Below, in pieces: positions 26,746 to 34,964 of a stretch of DNA of 48,745 nt. Origin of the DNA: an uncultured Methanosarcinales archaeon (GTDB lineage Archaea > Halobacteriota > Methanosarcinia > Methanotrichales > Methanotrichaceae); contig CAIQHB010000035.1 of NCBI GenBank assembly GCA_903871465.1, positions 1 to 48,745 of the forward strand, written 5' to 3'. Every line of letters begins with the position of its first letter. Position 1 is the first letter of the stretch. The position numbers and the translations under genes are program-made. The notes under the pieces are model-generated. The model saw only the letters and a program-made list of their open reading frames with translations, was not told where the DNA came from and searched no databases.

Positions 26746-29274
26746 TCAGCACGCTTCGATATCAGTATTCATCGAGGGATCAAGCTCCTCGGCTTTAGTG
26801 AAAGCGTCTGATGCGTCATCACAGCGATGAAGCATCTTTAGCGTTTTGCCCATATTGTACCAGATCTGTGCATAATCGATATTATGCAGTTCATATTTAG
26901 GAGTCAGCTCAATGGCCCTTGTAAACCAATCGAGCGCCGTATTATATTCGCCTTCAGCAAAGAAAGCTTTTCCTTTGCCAATCAACGGCCATGAACTACT
27001 CCGATCTAGCTCGAAGCTTATATCGAAAGCCTGAATTGCTTCATCGTACTTGCTTTGATTGAGAAGATCATTGCCTTTCTTAAGCCAGATCTTTGGATCT
27101 CGTGTTTTATTGAGACAAAAACGGGTATTATTAAAATCGTCACCTTCTTCACCATGCTTGCCGTCTTTTACTCGGACTGCTATTGTGTTATTCCCTGTTT
27201 CGGCAATTGATGTCTTCCATATCCAAGAAGAACTATTCGACCAACCGGTAACTGGTGTTTCGTTCAAGAAGAATCGATAAAGCAATTGATCGTCTTCAGG
27301 GTCCGATGCATTGGCAGTCCAGGTTATGATCGCTCCGGCCTCCTGCGGTCTGGGTTTATCTGGCAGCAAACTGATGATGTTCGGCTTATTATTCACCTCA
27401 ACTACGACCAGCTGGCTGAAAGAACTGGTGGCCCCCTTATCATCCTCAACGGTCAATGTAACGTTGTATTTATTGGGTTTGGTATAAGTATATTCAGCGA
27501 TATCCGAATAATACAAAATGGGGTCTGCTTGTCCCAACCCGAATTTCCATAAGTATCTTTGGATCTTGCCATCAGGATCGAAACTGGCCGACGCATCAAA
27601 GCTAACAGGCTCACCTTTTTTTGGTTCTTTTGGATCGAAAGAGAACATCGCTTCTGGCGGCCAATCTACATAGATCTTCCGGAAGGTGCTGTTTACTGCT
27701 CCATCATTATCTTTAAGAGTTAGCTTCACGGTCTCATTCCCGCCATTCTCATATCTATGAAGCGCGGTCTCATTATGATCAAGGGAACTATTATCTCCAA
27801 AGTCCCAGATATAACTGATGATTTTGCCATCGAGATCTTCACTGGAAGCGGCACTGAAATTAATGAATCTTTTAGCGCTCAAGCCTTTTTCATCAACAGA
27901 GATATGAGGTTTGGGCGGTTGATTTACCTTTAAAAGCATGCTTTTGAAACCTTTGGCTCCGTTCTGATCGATAACAGTAAGGTTGATCCAATGAGATCCT
28001 TTCTGTTCGTATTCCTGCTTAGGAGGGCTAACTTGGCTGAATGTGGCAGAATTGTTATCCATTTGCCAATTGTATACCAGGTTTTTTCCATCTTCCTCAT
28101 CGTAGCTAGCTGAAGCATCAAATTTTACCAGATCATCCACAACTGGATTTTGCGGAGTGATGGTGAAATTGGCCTGGGGCGGATTATTTACGGTTATATT
28201 TTGAGAAGTAAGGTTAGTAGCGCCCTCATCGTCTTCAACCTTCAGGATTACCGTACGAGAACCGCCTTTTGGATATATGTGCTTCACTTCAGGCTCGCCG
28301 AGCTTGCCCGTTTTCTTGCTATCCCCGAAATCCCATTCATAAGCAACAATTCGTCCCCCAATATCCTTGCTTTTTGAGGCATTGAAGGTTGTAATCTCTC
28401 CGGCATTGGGCACACCAGGCAATACTGCAAACTGTCCTACAGGCAGGTCGTTCATAGGCTTCAAGGGAACCCAAGGAATATCTTCACGTATGAGGATGGG
28501 GATTTGATTAGCAGCCTTAAAGAAAGGCCCTCCGGGATGTCTTGAGAGCTCTGTGCCAGTATTGGGATCCTTCCACCAGTCCAGGTTAAGCCAGACATCC
28601 CCGGTTTTCAGATCGGTGTGCGTATTGATTTCATTGACTTTGTATCTCTTCTTAAGCCAGCTGATCATCCTACCGACATCGCTCTCCGGGCCGCCGGCCG
28701 TTCCCATATAGACTTCGGTATAAGCATGTCCACCCACTGGGCCATAAGCCAGAATGATCCTGGAGGTGCACCCAATGGACTCGATCAGGGAAGCCTGCAG
28801 AATGGAGAAGTCATCGCAATCACCCTGGCCGGAGTATTTCCCATTGCCATACTCCAAGCTCTGGTTGGAGTATTGGAGCACCTCAATTCCCCTTATGTCG
28901 CGCTTATAGCTCCAGTTGCCAACCATGTATTCGTAAATAGAACCGATCTGGCCGATGGTTCCATCGCCTGGATAATCCAGGGTAAGGCTGCAACCTTTAT
29001 CGTAAACAGCACGATTGCCTACATTGAGTTTAAGGTTAATCTCTCTCGTCATCGCTTCAACGGTTGTTCCGGACTTCTGCAATTGATTTCTACCATCAGG
29101 GCTCACGCTGGCTATAGCAGAAGTGACTATATCTGTACCGTTGTACTGAGTGATATTTCCGCTCACCAGCAGTCGTCCCCCCGAATCGCTGAACGCATAG
29201 GCGACATCCCTTGCAGAAGCTGTGAGAGATAATACAGCAATAACTGCAAGTATCAGGGGGAGCGCTGTGGACAT
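26746..29274 (-). CDS. Secreted transglutaminase-like, PKD-repeat and TPR protein
   Basis: 842 residues. Signal peptide (about 1-21), then a transglutaminase/papain-like domain whose triad is visible: C153 in GDCDDFS, H183 in GGHAYTEVY, and D232 in LNLDWWKD. Four PKD-type beta-sandwich domains follow (YEWDFGD, NWQMDN, YIWDFGD, YLWKFG), then a related Ig-like domain. The C-terminal ~110 residues are TPR repeats (LLNQSKYDEAIQAFDISFEL, ALDWFTRAIELTPKYE). PKD arrays are typical of methanogen surface proteins. Cross-linking or proteolysis in the envelope is inferred. It has its own T/A-rich promoter around 29319-29330. Confidence 0.82.
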   Translation of the reverse strand: MSTALPLILAVIAVLSLTASARDVAYAFSDSGGRLLVSGNITQYNGTDIVTSAIASVSPDGRNQLQKSGTTVEAMTREINLKLNVGNRAVYDKGCSLTLDYPGDGTIGQIGSIYEYMVGNWSYKRDIRGIEVLQYSNQSLEYGNGKYSGQGDCDDFSILQASLIESIGCTSRIILAYGPVGGHAYTEVYMGTAGGPESDVGRMISWLKKRYKVNEINTHTDLKTGDVWLNLDWWKDPNTGTELSRHPGGPFFKAANQIPILIREDIPWVPLKPMNDLPVGQFAVLPGVPNAGEITTFNASKSKDIGGRIVAYEWDFGDSKKTGKLGEPEVKHIYPKGGSRTVILKVEDDEGATNLTSQNITVNNPPQANFTITPQNPVVDDLVKFDASASYDEEDGKNLVYNWQMDNNSATFSQVSPPKQEYEQKGSHWINLTVIDQNGAKGFKSMLLKVNQPPKPHISVDEKGLSAKRFINFSAASSEDLDGKIISYIWDFGDNSSLDHNETALHRYENGGNETVKLTLKDNDGAVNSTFRKIYVDWPPEAMFSFDPKEPKKGEPVSFDASASFDPDGKIQRYLWKFGLGQADPILYYSDIAEYTYTKPNKYNVTLTVEDDKGATSSFSQLVVVEVNNKPNIISLLPDKPRPQEAGAIITWTANASDPEDDQLLYRFFLNETPVTGWSNSSSWIWKTSIAETGNNTIAVRVKDGKHGEEGDDFNNTRFCLNKTRDPKIWLKKGNDLLNQSKYDEAIQAFDISFELDRSSSWPLIGKGKAFFAEGEYNTALDWFTRAIELTPKYELHNIDYAQIWYNMGKTLKMLHRCDDASDAFTKAEELDPSMNTDIEAC

Positions 29275-29329
29275 ACATAGACGGATAGGTTTTCAAACAT
29301 AAAGCAGTTTTGGAGTCAGGATAAAAATT

Positions 29330-30148
29330 TTAAAATATCGGGATGAATCTCCAGGTCCACAGCGGCGTCTCATTTTCCAAGGAGGGGTCCAATTTTATAG
29401 CCCGGCTAGCATTCTCTTGAACCAGAGAAAGAAGTGACATGTTGAGTGATAATGTACTTGCCCGATTCATCCATGCAACGGCCATATCCGGTTTCAGCTC
29501 TATTGCTTGATCATAGCAGCCCATAGATTGGTTATGTTTTCCTAACCAGTCGAAAGATACCCCTTTGTTGTTCCAAACCTCCGCAAGGTCTGAGTCGAGG
29601 CTCAAGGCCTTGTCAAAGCATTTTATTGACTCATCGAATCGGCATAAAGAGCCTAAAGTGATGCCTTTGCTATTCCATGCCGAGGTCATGTTTGGGTCAA
29701 GCCCCAACGCCTCATCGTATCTTTCCATTGCTAATTGATATTTAGCCGGAATTTTCCCTGAGCATCGATTATTTCCTGTAAGGGTTATCGGCGGCGTCCC
29801 GTATTTTTCTTCATAAGCCGTATAGAGGTTTCCATCCAATACCAGGAATCGAGCCCTTTTCTCTCCTTGTGGGCCCTTTGGATCGTTTAATACATCATCA
29901 CATAGATCTAGACCGTCTTCATATCTCTCGAGGCAGTAGAGTGCTCTGCCCTTTCCGTAACACGCATCCCAGTACTCGATATACTCCCCGCCTTCTGCAA
30001 TAGAAATATTGAAGGAGATCATTGCACATTCACAGGATTTGTTTTCCAGACACTTCTGGCCTTGCACATACCAGTAGGAGGCAAAGCTGTCCGTAAACAA
30101 TTGGGCCGAGGCTCCTCCAAGAAGCACAATAAAGATAGCAGCCAACAA
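29330..30148 (-). CDS. Secreted TPR-repeat protein
   Basis: 272 residues from a TTG at 30148: signal peptide, then TPR units such as AMERYDEALGLDPNMTSAWN, SIKCFDKALSLDSDLAEVWN and SMGCYDQAIELKPDMAVAWM. Four or five Cys lie in the N-terminal third. TPRs bind other proteins; the partner is unknown, but the neighbouring secreted protein also ends in TPRs. The start is uncertain: a perfect GAGGAGG at 30166-30172 is 17 nt from the TTG but 8 nt from an in-frame ATT (30157), which would give the better signal peptide MRLLLAAIFIVLLGGASA. Confidence 0.75.
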   Translation of the reverse strand: MLAAIFIVLLGGASAQLFTDSFASYWYVQGQKCLENKSCECAMISFNISIAEGGEYIEYWDACYGKGRALYCLERYEDGLDLCDDVLNDPKGPQGEKRARFLVLDGNLYTAYEEKYGTPPITLTGNNRCSGKIPAKYQLAMERYDEALGLDPNMTSAWNSKGITLGSLCRFDESIKCFDKALSLDSDLAEVWNNKGVSFDWLGKHNQSMGCYDQAIELKPDMAVAWMNRASTLSLNMSLLSLVQENASRAIKLDPSLENETPLWTWRFIPIF

Positions 30149-30248
30149 TAGCCTAATAGCTCCAGCCTCCTCAATCCATCATTTACGCTGATAAAATAAG
30201 AGGTTTTGGTTCCAGACAAATGATCCTTGATTACTTATCCTCAGATAA

Positions 30249-30256
30249 TTTTATTA
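30249..30256 (+). promoter_or_regulatory. TATA box of the pentapeptide-repeat gene
   Basis: TTTTATTA lies about 25 nt before the two candidate ATGs (30270 and 30282), predicting a transcript start near 30278. This makes the ATG at 30282 (MPRKLLICLF) slightly more likely to be used, without a leader. Confidence 0.4.
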
Positions 30257-30269
30257 ATTAGCGCGCCAT

Positions 30270-31928
30270 ATGTGGCTAACAATGCCTCGGAAGCTGTTGA
30301 TTTGTTTATTTATAATTTTAATGTTATATTTAGCTTCGGCAGAATCTCAGTCAGAAAGTCTCGTGCAAAAGGATAAGACGATCTATCATGCAAACGAAAT
30401 AATGGAGCAGATAAGGATCGGCCGAGATGTCTTTTGCAATGAGGCTACAATAATTGGAGATCTCAAATTAACCGGCTTAAATTTGTCCGCTCGAAATGCA
30501 TCTCGTAGAATAGTAAATTCTTCTATAAATATAATCAACTCCGATATTAAGGGTGATGTCGATTTTGGAAACGGATTATTTAGGAAACCACTTAAGTTTG
30601 ATGGAACAACATTCTCAGGGCCGACTGTAAATTTCATGAGATCCAAATTCGATGCAGATGTCAGCTTTTCAGGGGCAATTTTCCAATGCCCAGTCCATTT
30701 CGACGGAGCAAGCATAAATGGAAACATATATTTTACCAAGACTGACTGGTTAGAAAAAGCTAGTCTTGAGGATATTTCCTGTAATGGCGACGCCTCATTC
30801 CGAGATAATGATTTTCGGAAGGGATTGAATTTCAAATATGCGCACCTGAATGGTCCTGTGTCCTTTGAAGACAGCCGTTTCAATGGGGAAACATCCTTCA
30901 GCAATTCCATATTTGAGAAAGACGTAAGTTTCTTAGCGGTTCGCTTTGCTGACTTGATCGAACTTAAAGGAGTGAAATTCAACGGATCCGCTCGTTTCTC
31001 CAGATCACGGTTCATTGAGATCGCGGACTTCTCAGACACTCAATTTAGCAACGACACCGCATTCTTTTATGCCAATTTCGCAAATTCTGCAAAATTTTCT
31101 CGAGCAAAGTTCTGCGGAAAAACGGACTTCCGAAAATGCGGATTTGATGGGTTAGCCGATTTTTCTTCTGCGAGCTTCCTGGATGTTTCTCGGTTTGATG
31201 AGGCGCAATTCAACAAAGTTGTCAGATTCATTAATTCCAGTTTCACAAAGAATGTCTCATTTTTCGAAGCCTACTTTGATAGGGACGCCAGCTTTGAAGG
31301 TGCCCGACTTGCGTCAACACTTGACCTCACCAATGCTACATTCAGCAAGCTTGCGCTTCCCTGGGACACAATCAATGGACATATTGTGTACAACAAAGCA
31401 ACTCAGTTATCGTTAGTCAATAATTATAAAAATTTAGGTTGGACTCAGGACTACAGGAATAGCTATTATGACTATAGGGATAAAGAGAGAATCACAGAAC
31501 CATTTGGTTATGCAGGAATCTGGGATACAATCGACTGGATTTACTGGCGATACGGAACTAACAAGTTTCTTCCCATAGTATATATGTCTATATTTGGACT
31601 TATATCAGCGCTTATTTTTGCCTCTATTTATTACTGCCTGGTTCGTTTTAAATGGGGAAAAGTGATCAGAAAAAGTGGCAAATCCGGCTGCGAGAAATGT
31701 CCCTGGGCGAAAATATCGGGGGAGATCAAAAGCGAACTGTCCTATAAAGAGGCCCTGATATTTAGCAGGAGAATTCTCCTACTATTGAATAAACCAGACG
31801 ATATTGAGATAATACAAGCACATATTGACAAGATAATCTGGATTGAAAGAGTATTATTTGGATTTCTAGCTGCGAACTTTATGAATTATTTGCTTAATGA
31901 AGTGCAAATCCACCTTAAGCCGCCATAG
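30270..31928 (+). CDS. Pentapeptide-repeat membrane protein
   Basis: 552 residues. An N-terminal signal or anchor helix is followed by about 300 residues of phenylalanine-type pentapeptide repeats (units such as AHLNGPVSFEDSRFNGETSF and SRFIEIADFSDTQFSNDTAF). These form a right-handed quadrilateral beta-helix. Near residues 425-460 comes a membrane helix (FGLISALIFASIYYCLV), then a CEKCPW motif and a C-terminal cytoplasmic helical part with a further weakly hydrophobic stretch. Related pentapeptide/ion-channel proteins in bacteria couple such a helix to membrane segments. Function here is unknown. It is transcribed away from the TPR gene and ends tail-to-tail with the CHAT pseudogene. Confidence 0.75.
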   Translation: MWLTMPRKLLICLFIILMLYLASAESQSESLVQKDKTIYHANEIMEQIRIGRDVFCNEATIIGDLKLTGLNLSARNASRRIVNSSINIINSDIKGDVDFGNGLFRKPLKFDGTTFSGPTVNFMRSKFDADVSFSGAIFQCPVHFDGASINGNIYFTKTDWLEKASLEDISCNGDASFRDNDFRKGLNFKYAHLNGPVSFEDSRFNGETSFSNSIFEKDVSFLAVRFADLIELKGVKFNGSARFSRSRFIEIADFSDTQFSNDTAFFYANFANSAKFSRAKFCGKTDFRKCGFDGLADFSSASFLDVSRFDEAQFNKVVRFINSSFTKNVSFFEAYFDRDASFEGARLASTLDLTNATFSKLALPWDTINGHIVYNKATQLSLVNNYKNLGWTQDYRNSYYDYRDKERITEPFGYAGIWDTIDWIYWRYGTNKFLPIVYMSIFGLISALIFASIYYCLVRFKWGKVIRKSGKSGCEKCPWAKISGEIKSELSYKEALIFSRRILLLLNKPDDIEIIQAHIDKIIWIERVLFGFLAANFMNYLLNEVQIHLKPP

Positions 31929-31941
31929 GTGATGCTAGACT

Positions 31942-32911
31942 CTAAAGAAGGGCCCGATCCACCGGCGGGCCGTCTTTGAGCGTCCTATAGAATGTTCGGG
32001 CGAAGTTGGTGGCCAGGCTGTCGGCGATGGACGCAGCCCAGCCTACAGCCAATGGCACCCCGACGCCCACCAGGCTCTGGCAGATACCGCTCAAAACCTG
32101 CACGGGCGCCTTGCCACTGGCAGCCGCTTACAAAGACGCACTGCACGCCCGAGCCTGCCAGGAACTGGCGCAGCTCTCCAGCGGGGACGAGATCAGCCGT
32201 GCCATCTTCTTTCTCGAAGGCGAAGCGGCCCTGGCCCTCCTGGACTGCACCGTGGCCGTTCAGATGGACTATGTGAGGCCTGAACTCGCTCACCTTCGCC
32301 TTCAACTCCTCGAAGGTGCCCAGGTCACAAGAATCGAAGGCTACATCCTGACCATAAATGGCCCGAAAGAGGGCCTCCTCCTCTTTTTCGTAGTCCAGAG
32401 TGGCCAGATTCGAGGGAGAGCAGGCCATGAAGAGCAGGCGCAGAGGCCCGGGGCGCAGCTCTCCTGTGGAGGTGGCCATTTGCTTGCCAGTGGAAGGAAA
32501 ACGGCGGATTCTGAAGAGTGGATTGATGCCGAGAAAGTCGCCTTCGGGTGGAAGCAAGAGCTCCCAGGGGAGGTTGAGGATCTCGGGAATATCTGAGGCT
32601 ATGACCAGGAAACGGAGCGCGCCCACTGGAACTGCTGCCGTGATCTTCCCCCAGGATGGGGCCAGCCAGAGGTCGAAGAGCTGCTTTCCCAGGGCCCTCT
32701 GGGCATCAGCGTCCACTTCCGGCCTGCAGCCTTGCTCGAAGAGAGAGCCAAAGCTGCGGGAGAGCTCACGCACCGCCTGGGAATCCGGCAGAGAAAGGCT
32801 CTGGTTGCTGGTGAGTGGGGTTCCATTTAGAAGGATATGAAATAGATAAGTAGTGTTGGGACGCTCTCCAGCTTCCTTTATGGATAATGTGATGGTTGGA
32901 TCTTGGCCCAT
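31942..32911 (-). pseudogene. Frameshifted CHAT-domain protease
   Basis: A caspase-like CHAT peptidase. From the ATG at 32911 the N-terminal part (LFHILLNGTPL...) leads into the CHAT core with the catalytic His in HIVHLNGHGAV and Cys in CVFVSGCQ. Directly after that Cys-Gln the frame is wrong. In the next frame the expected continuation appears (APVQVLSGICQSLVGVGVPL, then GWAASIADSLATNFAR) and ends DGPPVDRALL-stop at 31942. A net 2-nt loss (or 1-nt gain) at about 32120-32128 explains this. The restored protein is still short, as CHAT proteins usually continue past this point, so the gene looks decayed rather than mis-sequenced, though an assembly error is possible. Confidence 0.8.
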
Positions 32912-33103
32912 AAGCTTGCCCCAGCTTTAAGATTTTACAGGTGACAATTCAGGATTACTAAATAAGGTTCACGATCTAATTAGCAATATGCAGTCCTGAA
33001 ACGCGCTTGAGCCTCAGAACGGGTCTCACACGTGGTGGATGAAAATCGAGATGCTTTGACATCATCGACTTGATTTTTATATGCGAAAAGACGTGGGCTC
33101 ATC
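32912..33103. other. AT-rich gap upstream of the CHAT gene
   Basis: No convincing gene. On the minus strand AAAATCTTAAAG just upstream of 32911 is a plausible promoter element for the CHAT gene. An ORF at 32980-33252 on the minus strand is Arg/Pro-rich through the GC-rich block and shows no family resemblance or coding-like codon use. Confidence 0.4.
33074..33083 (+). promoter_or_regulatory. TATA box facing the GC-rich non-coding block
   Basis: TTTTTATATG is preceded by AT-rich sequence and lies about 30 nt before the GC-rich block, predicting a + strand transcript start near 33104. No ORF follows, so a non-coding transcript is implied. Confidence 0.4.
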
Positions 33104-33412
33104 CATAAATTGACCCTGTCGATCAGTCTACAGCTTAACCACCGTCGCTTGGCCGGCCGCGGCCTTGAGCGGCGCCCCCGACCATAGCGCGGGAGGCCCG
33201 CAGGCCGACTCGCGGGGAACCCCGGAAGAATGTAAGAACGTTGTCTCTGCATGAATCAGATGGATCCAATCAGGAGTTAAATGATTTCTAATTTGTCACA
33301 AAATTGTCCCAAAAAATCATCCGGATTCCGCGCGGTTAGACGCGCTAGGGTGACGGGGCGCACTCCTGGCCGTGGCGGCCCCCCTAACCCCGCGGCCGCG
33401 GGGAACAATCTA
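33104..33412 (+). ncRNA. Candidate structured non-coding RNA (two GC-rich hairpin blocks)
   Basis: Two very GC-rich blocks (about 33143-33230 and 33335-33405) are separated by an AT-rich stretch. Hairpins are visible: GGCCGGCCGCGGCC, GCGGG-AGG-CCCGC (about 33198-33210), CGGGG-AACCCCG, and a perfect 16-bp palindrome CCCCGCGGCCGCGGGG at 33388-33403. A TATA box precedes them and no believable ORF covers them. I looked for RNase P and SRP RNA signatures and did not find them. This could be an unknown RNA or simply a decayed repetitive element. Confidence 0.3.
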
Positions 33413-33479
33413 TGAAACTCTGCTCTTTAACCTCATATATTCTTAGAAGGTCGAAGACAAAGTTACCCTGAGAAAACAG

Positions 33480-33488
33480 ATATAAAAG
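33480..33488 (+). promoter_or_regulatory. TATA box of the VapB gene
   Basis: ATATAAAAG is centred 26 nt upstream of the ATG at 33510, the spacing of a leaderless archaeal transcript. Confidence 0.6.
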
Positions 33489-33509
33489 CAAATACACGCA
33501 TTTTGATCT

Positions 33510-33731
33510 ATGTCCACCAAGACCATCACCATAACCGAAGAGGCTTATGAGCGGCTGAAGTCTCGTAAGGGCGAGAACCAAAGCTTCTCCGAGGTCATCA
33601 TGCAGAATTTCCCTGCCAAAAGAAAGCTCTCCGAGATCCTGGCGGAGATCGGTAAGGACAACGAGCTGGCGGATAGGATAGATGTGGCCTCCAAAGAGAT
33701 GCACCGATCCAAAATGCCTCCATTGCATTGA
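33510..33731 (+). CDS. vapB: VapB-type antitoxin (DUF217 family)
   Basis: A 73-residue small protein beginning [20 protein letters not shown], then [13 protein letters not shown]: the compact DNA-binding N-terminus and toxin-binding tail of the archaeal DUF217/VapB family. VapB normally represses its operon and neutralises a VapC PIN RNase encoded just downstream. Here only a stub of vapC follows (33737-33805), so this is an orphan antitoxin. It is transcribed from its own leaderless promoter. Confidence 0.82.
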   Translation: MSTKTITITEEAYERLKSRKGENQSFSEVIMQNFPAKRKLSEILAEIGKDNELADRIDVASKEMHRSKMPPLH

Positions 33732-33736
33732 GCCAT

Positions 33737-33805
33737 GAGGCGTCAATCGTATCTACCGACAGCTACTTCCAGCGCGTGCCAGGCTTGATTGTAATCTCTC
33801 CCTGA
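33737..33805 (+). pseudogene. C-terminal stub of a VapC PIN toxin
   Basis: Right after vapB, in another frame, 22 codons read EASIVSTDSYFQRVPGLIVI then SP-stop. This is the usual last strand of a VapC: an ASIVSTD stretch with the late conserved Asp, a short helix, and PGL-V-I at the C-terminus. The preceding ~110 residues with the active-site acids are missing, so a clean deletion removed most of the toxin and left antitoxin and stub 5 nt apart. Confidence 0.7.
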
Positions 33806-33860
33806 ACTCTGATGCAATCTCATTTTTGGCCATCCAAATCCCGGCGGGCATATCAAGTCT

Positions 33861-34721
33861 TTACAATGTCTTCTCCGTAGATTTATCATCAGTCGAATCG
33901 GATAAGACCGGTTCTGTTGCAGCGTTTTCTCCGTCGCCGTCCTGCACTTGGACGGGAGCGGTTTCAGCTGCATCCGACGGTCTCGGCCCTAAAGACCTGT
34001 AAATGGAGGCGAAGGTCAGCGCGTAGGCGGGGATCACAATTACCGCATCCAGCAATGCTACAGCCAAAAAGACGACGAAGATGCCCACGGGTATGAGTAC
34101 GGGCATCATGTCGAAAAATGACAGCAGACGCATCCCCTGCAGAAGTATTCCTAACGCACCTAAGATTACGAAAGGAGCGAGAACAAGGATAACCAAAAAG
34201 ATGTTGATGGCAATCAGCCCGCAGTAAAATTCAACGCCTAATACAAAAAGGCTCCTTTTTGAGCCTTTGGTGATCTCAGCAGATCGCTTCAATGCATCTA
34301 TGGGACCTAGTTTTTTATCTACCATCAACAGTCCGTAGAAGCTGTAGGTGAGAAGAATGTAAATCCCAGGCACGATCAGAAGAAAAAGGCCCACGTATAC
34401 CATAATCCAAAATAATAAGGATGCTGCAATATATTTTAAGAGAAACTCTCCCGGGCCGAAGAGAGCCTTACTATCCATTTGATGCCGGTCCAAAAAGTTG
34501 AAGCTGATCTTGAATAGGGCAAAAGCTATAGCCGAATTTATTATTATTGTAGCAATCTCCGACAATAATCCCGATCCAGTTATAGAGAGGACTACATAAT
34601 AAATAATAACGGAGATTATGGCCAATACAGTCATCAGAGGCAGAAAGAAACGCCAGTTAGCGAAGACCGCATCAAAGGCAACGCTAAGTGCTTTCTGGAA
34701 AGCAAACTTAGTCTGATTCAT
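33861..34721 (-). CDS. Polytopic membrane protein, YciC/DUF975-like
   Basis: 286 residues from the ATG at 34721 (MNQTKFAFQKALS). The open frame extends to 34853, but a TATA-like AAATATATTTA at 34746-34756 places transcription start near 34727, so the upstream 44 codons are probably untranslated. Six or so hydrophobic helices are visible, with the LLIVPGIYILLTYSFYGLLMVDK and IDALKRSAEITKGSK motifs seen in YciC/glycerophosphodiester-phosphodiesterase membrane-domain proteins. An acidic tail (about 250-286) ends STDDKSTEKTL. Function is unknown. Confidence 0.75.
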   Translation of the reverse strand: MNQTKFAFQKALSVAFDAVFANWRFFLPLMTVLAIISVIIYYVVLSITGSGLLSEIATIIINSAIAFALFKISFNFLDRHQMDSKALFGPGEFLLKYIAASLLFWIMVYVGLFLLIVPGIYILLTYSFYGLLMVDKKLGPIDALKRSAEITKGSKRSLFVLGVEFYCGLIAINIFLVILVLAPFVILGALGILLQGMRLLSFFDMMPVLIPVGIFVVFLAVALLDAVIVIPAYALTFASIYRSLGPRPSDAAETAPVQVQDGDGENAATEPVLSDSTDDKSTEKTL

Positions 34722-34745
34722 GCTTAACTGTATCATAATCATAGT

Positions 34746-34756
34746 AAATATATTTA
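34746..34756 (-). promoter_or_regulatory. TATA box of the membrane protein gene
   Basis: Read on the minus strand it is TAAATATATTT, roughly 25-30 nt before the ATG at 34721, deciding that start over the upstream ones. Confidence 0.45.
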
Positions 34757-34964
34757 ACGGTTTGTCTATCAACAAAAACAAAAATTTGATTCGATTACGA
34801 AATGTATCTGTCTGTGACTGGAAGATCCCTTTCCTGACACCCTCATAATTCAAATTCGGAATCTTCTCAAACCTGCACCCAAAGGTTTAAGCAAGTCGAA
34901 AATATGCAAGTTTGAATATGATTTCTGATGTTGCCAAATCCCACAACAAACGTTGCAAAACAAA

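Noticed and set aside
31942-32911. Programmed frameshift in the CHAT gene
   Set aside because: No slippery heptamer or obvious stimulatory structure lies at the shift, and the restored frame ends early; decay or sequence error is simpler.
32980-33252. Arg-rich minus-strand ORF through the GC-rich block
   Set aside because: Composition follows the GC-rich hairpins; no start context, no homology pattern, erratic codon use.
33104-33412. RNase P RNA or 7S SRP RNA
   Set aside because: The conserved RNase P GAGGAAAGTCC motif and the SRP GGAAGG...AGCAG region were looked for on both strands and not found.
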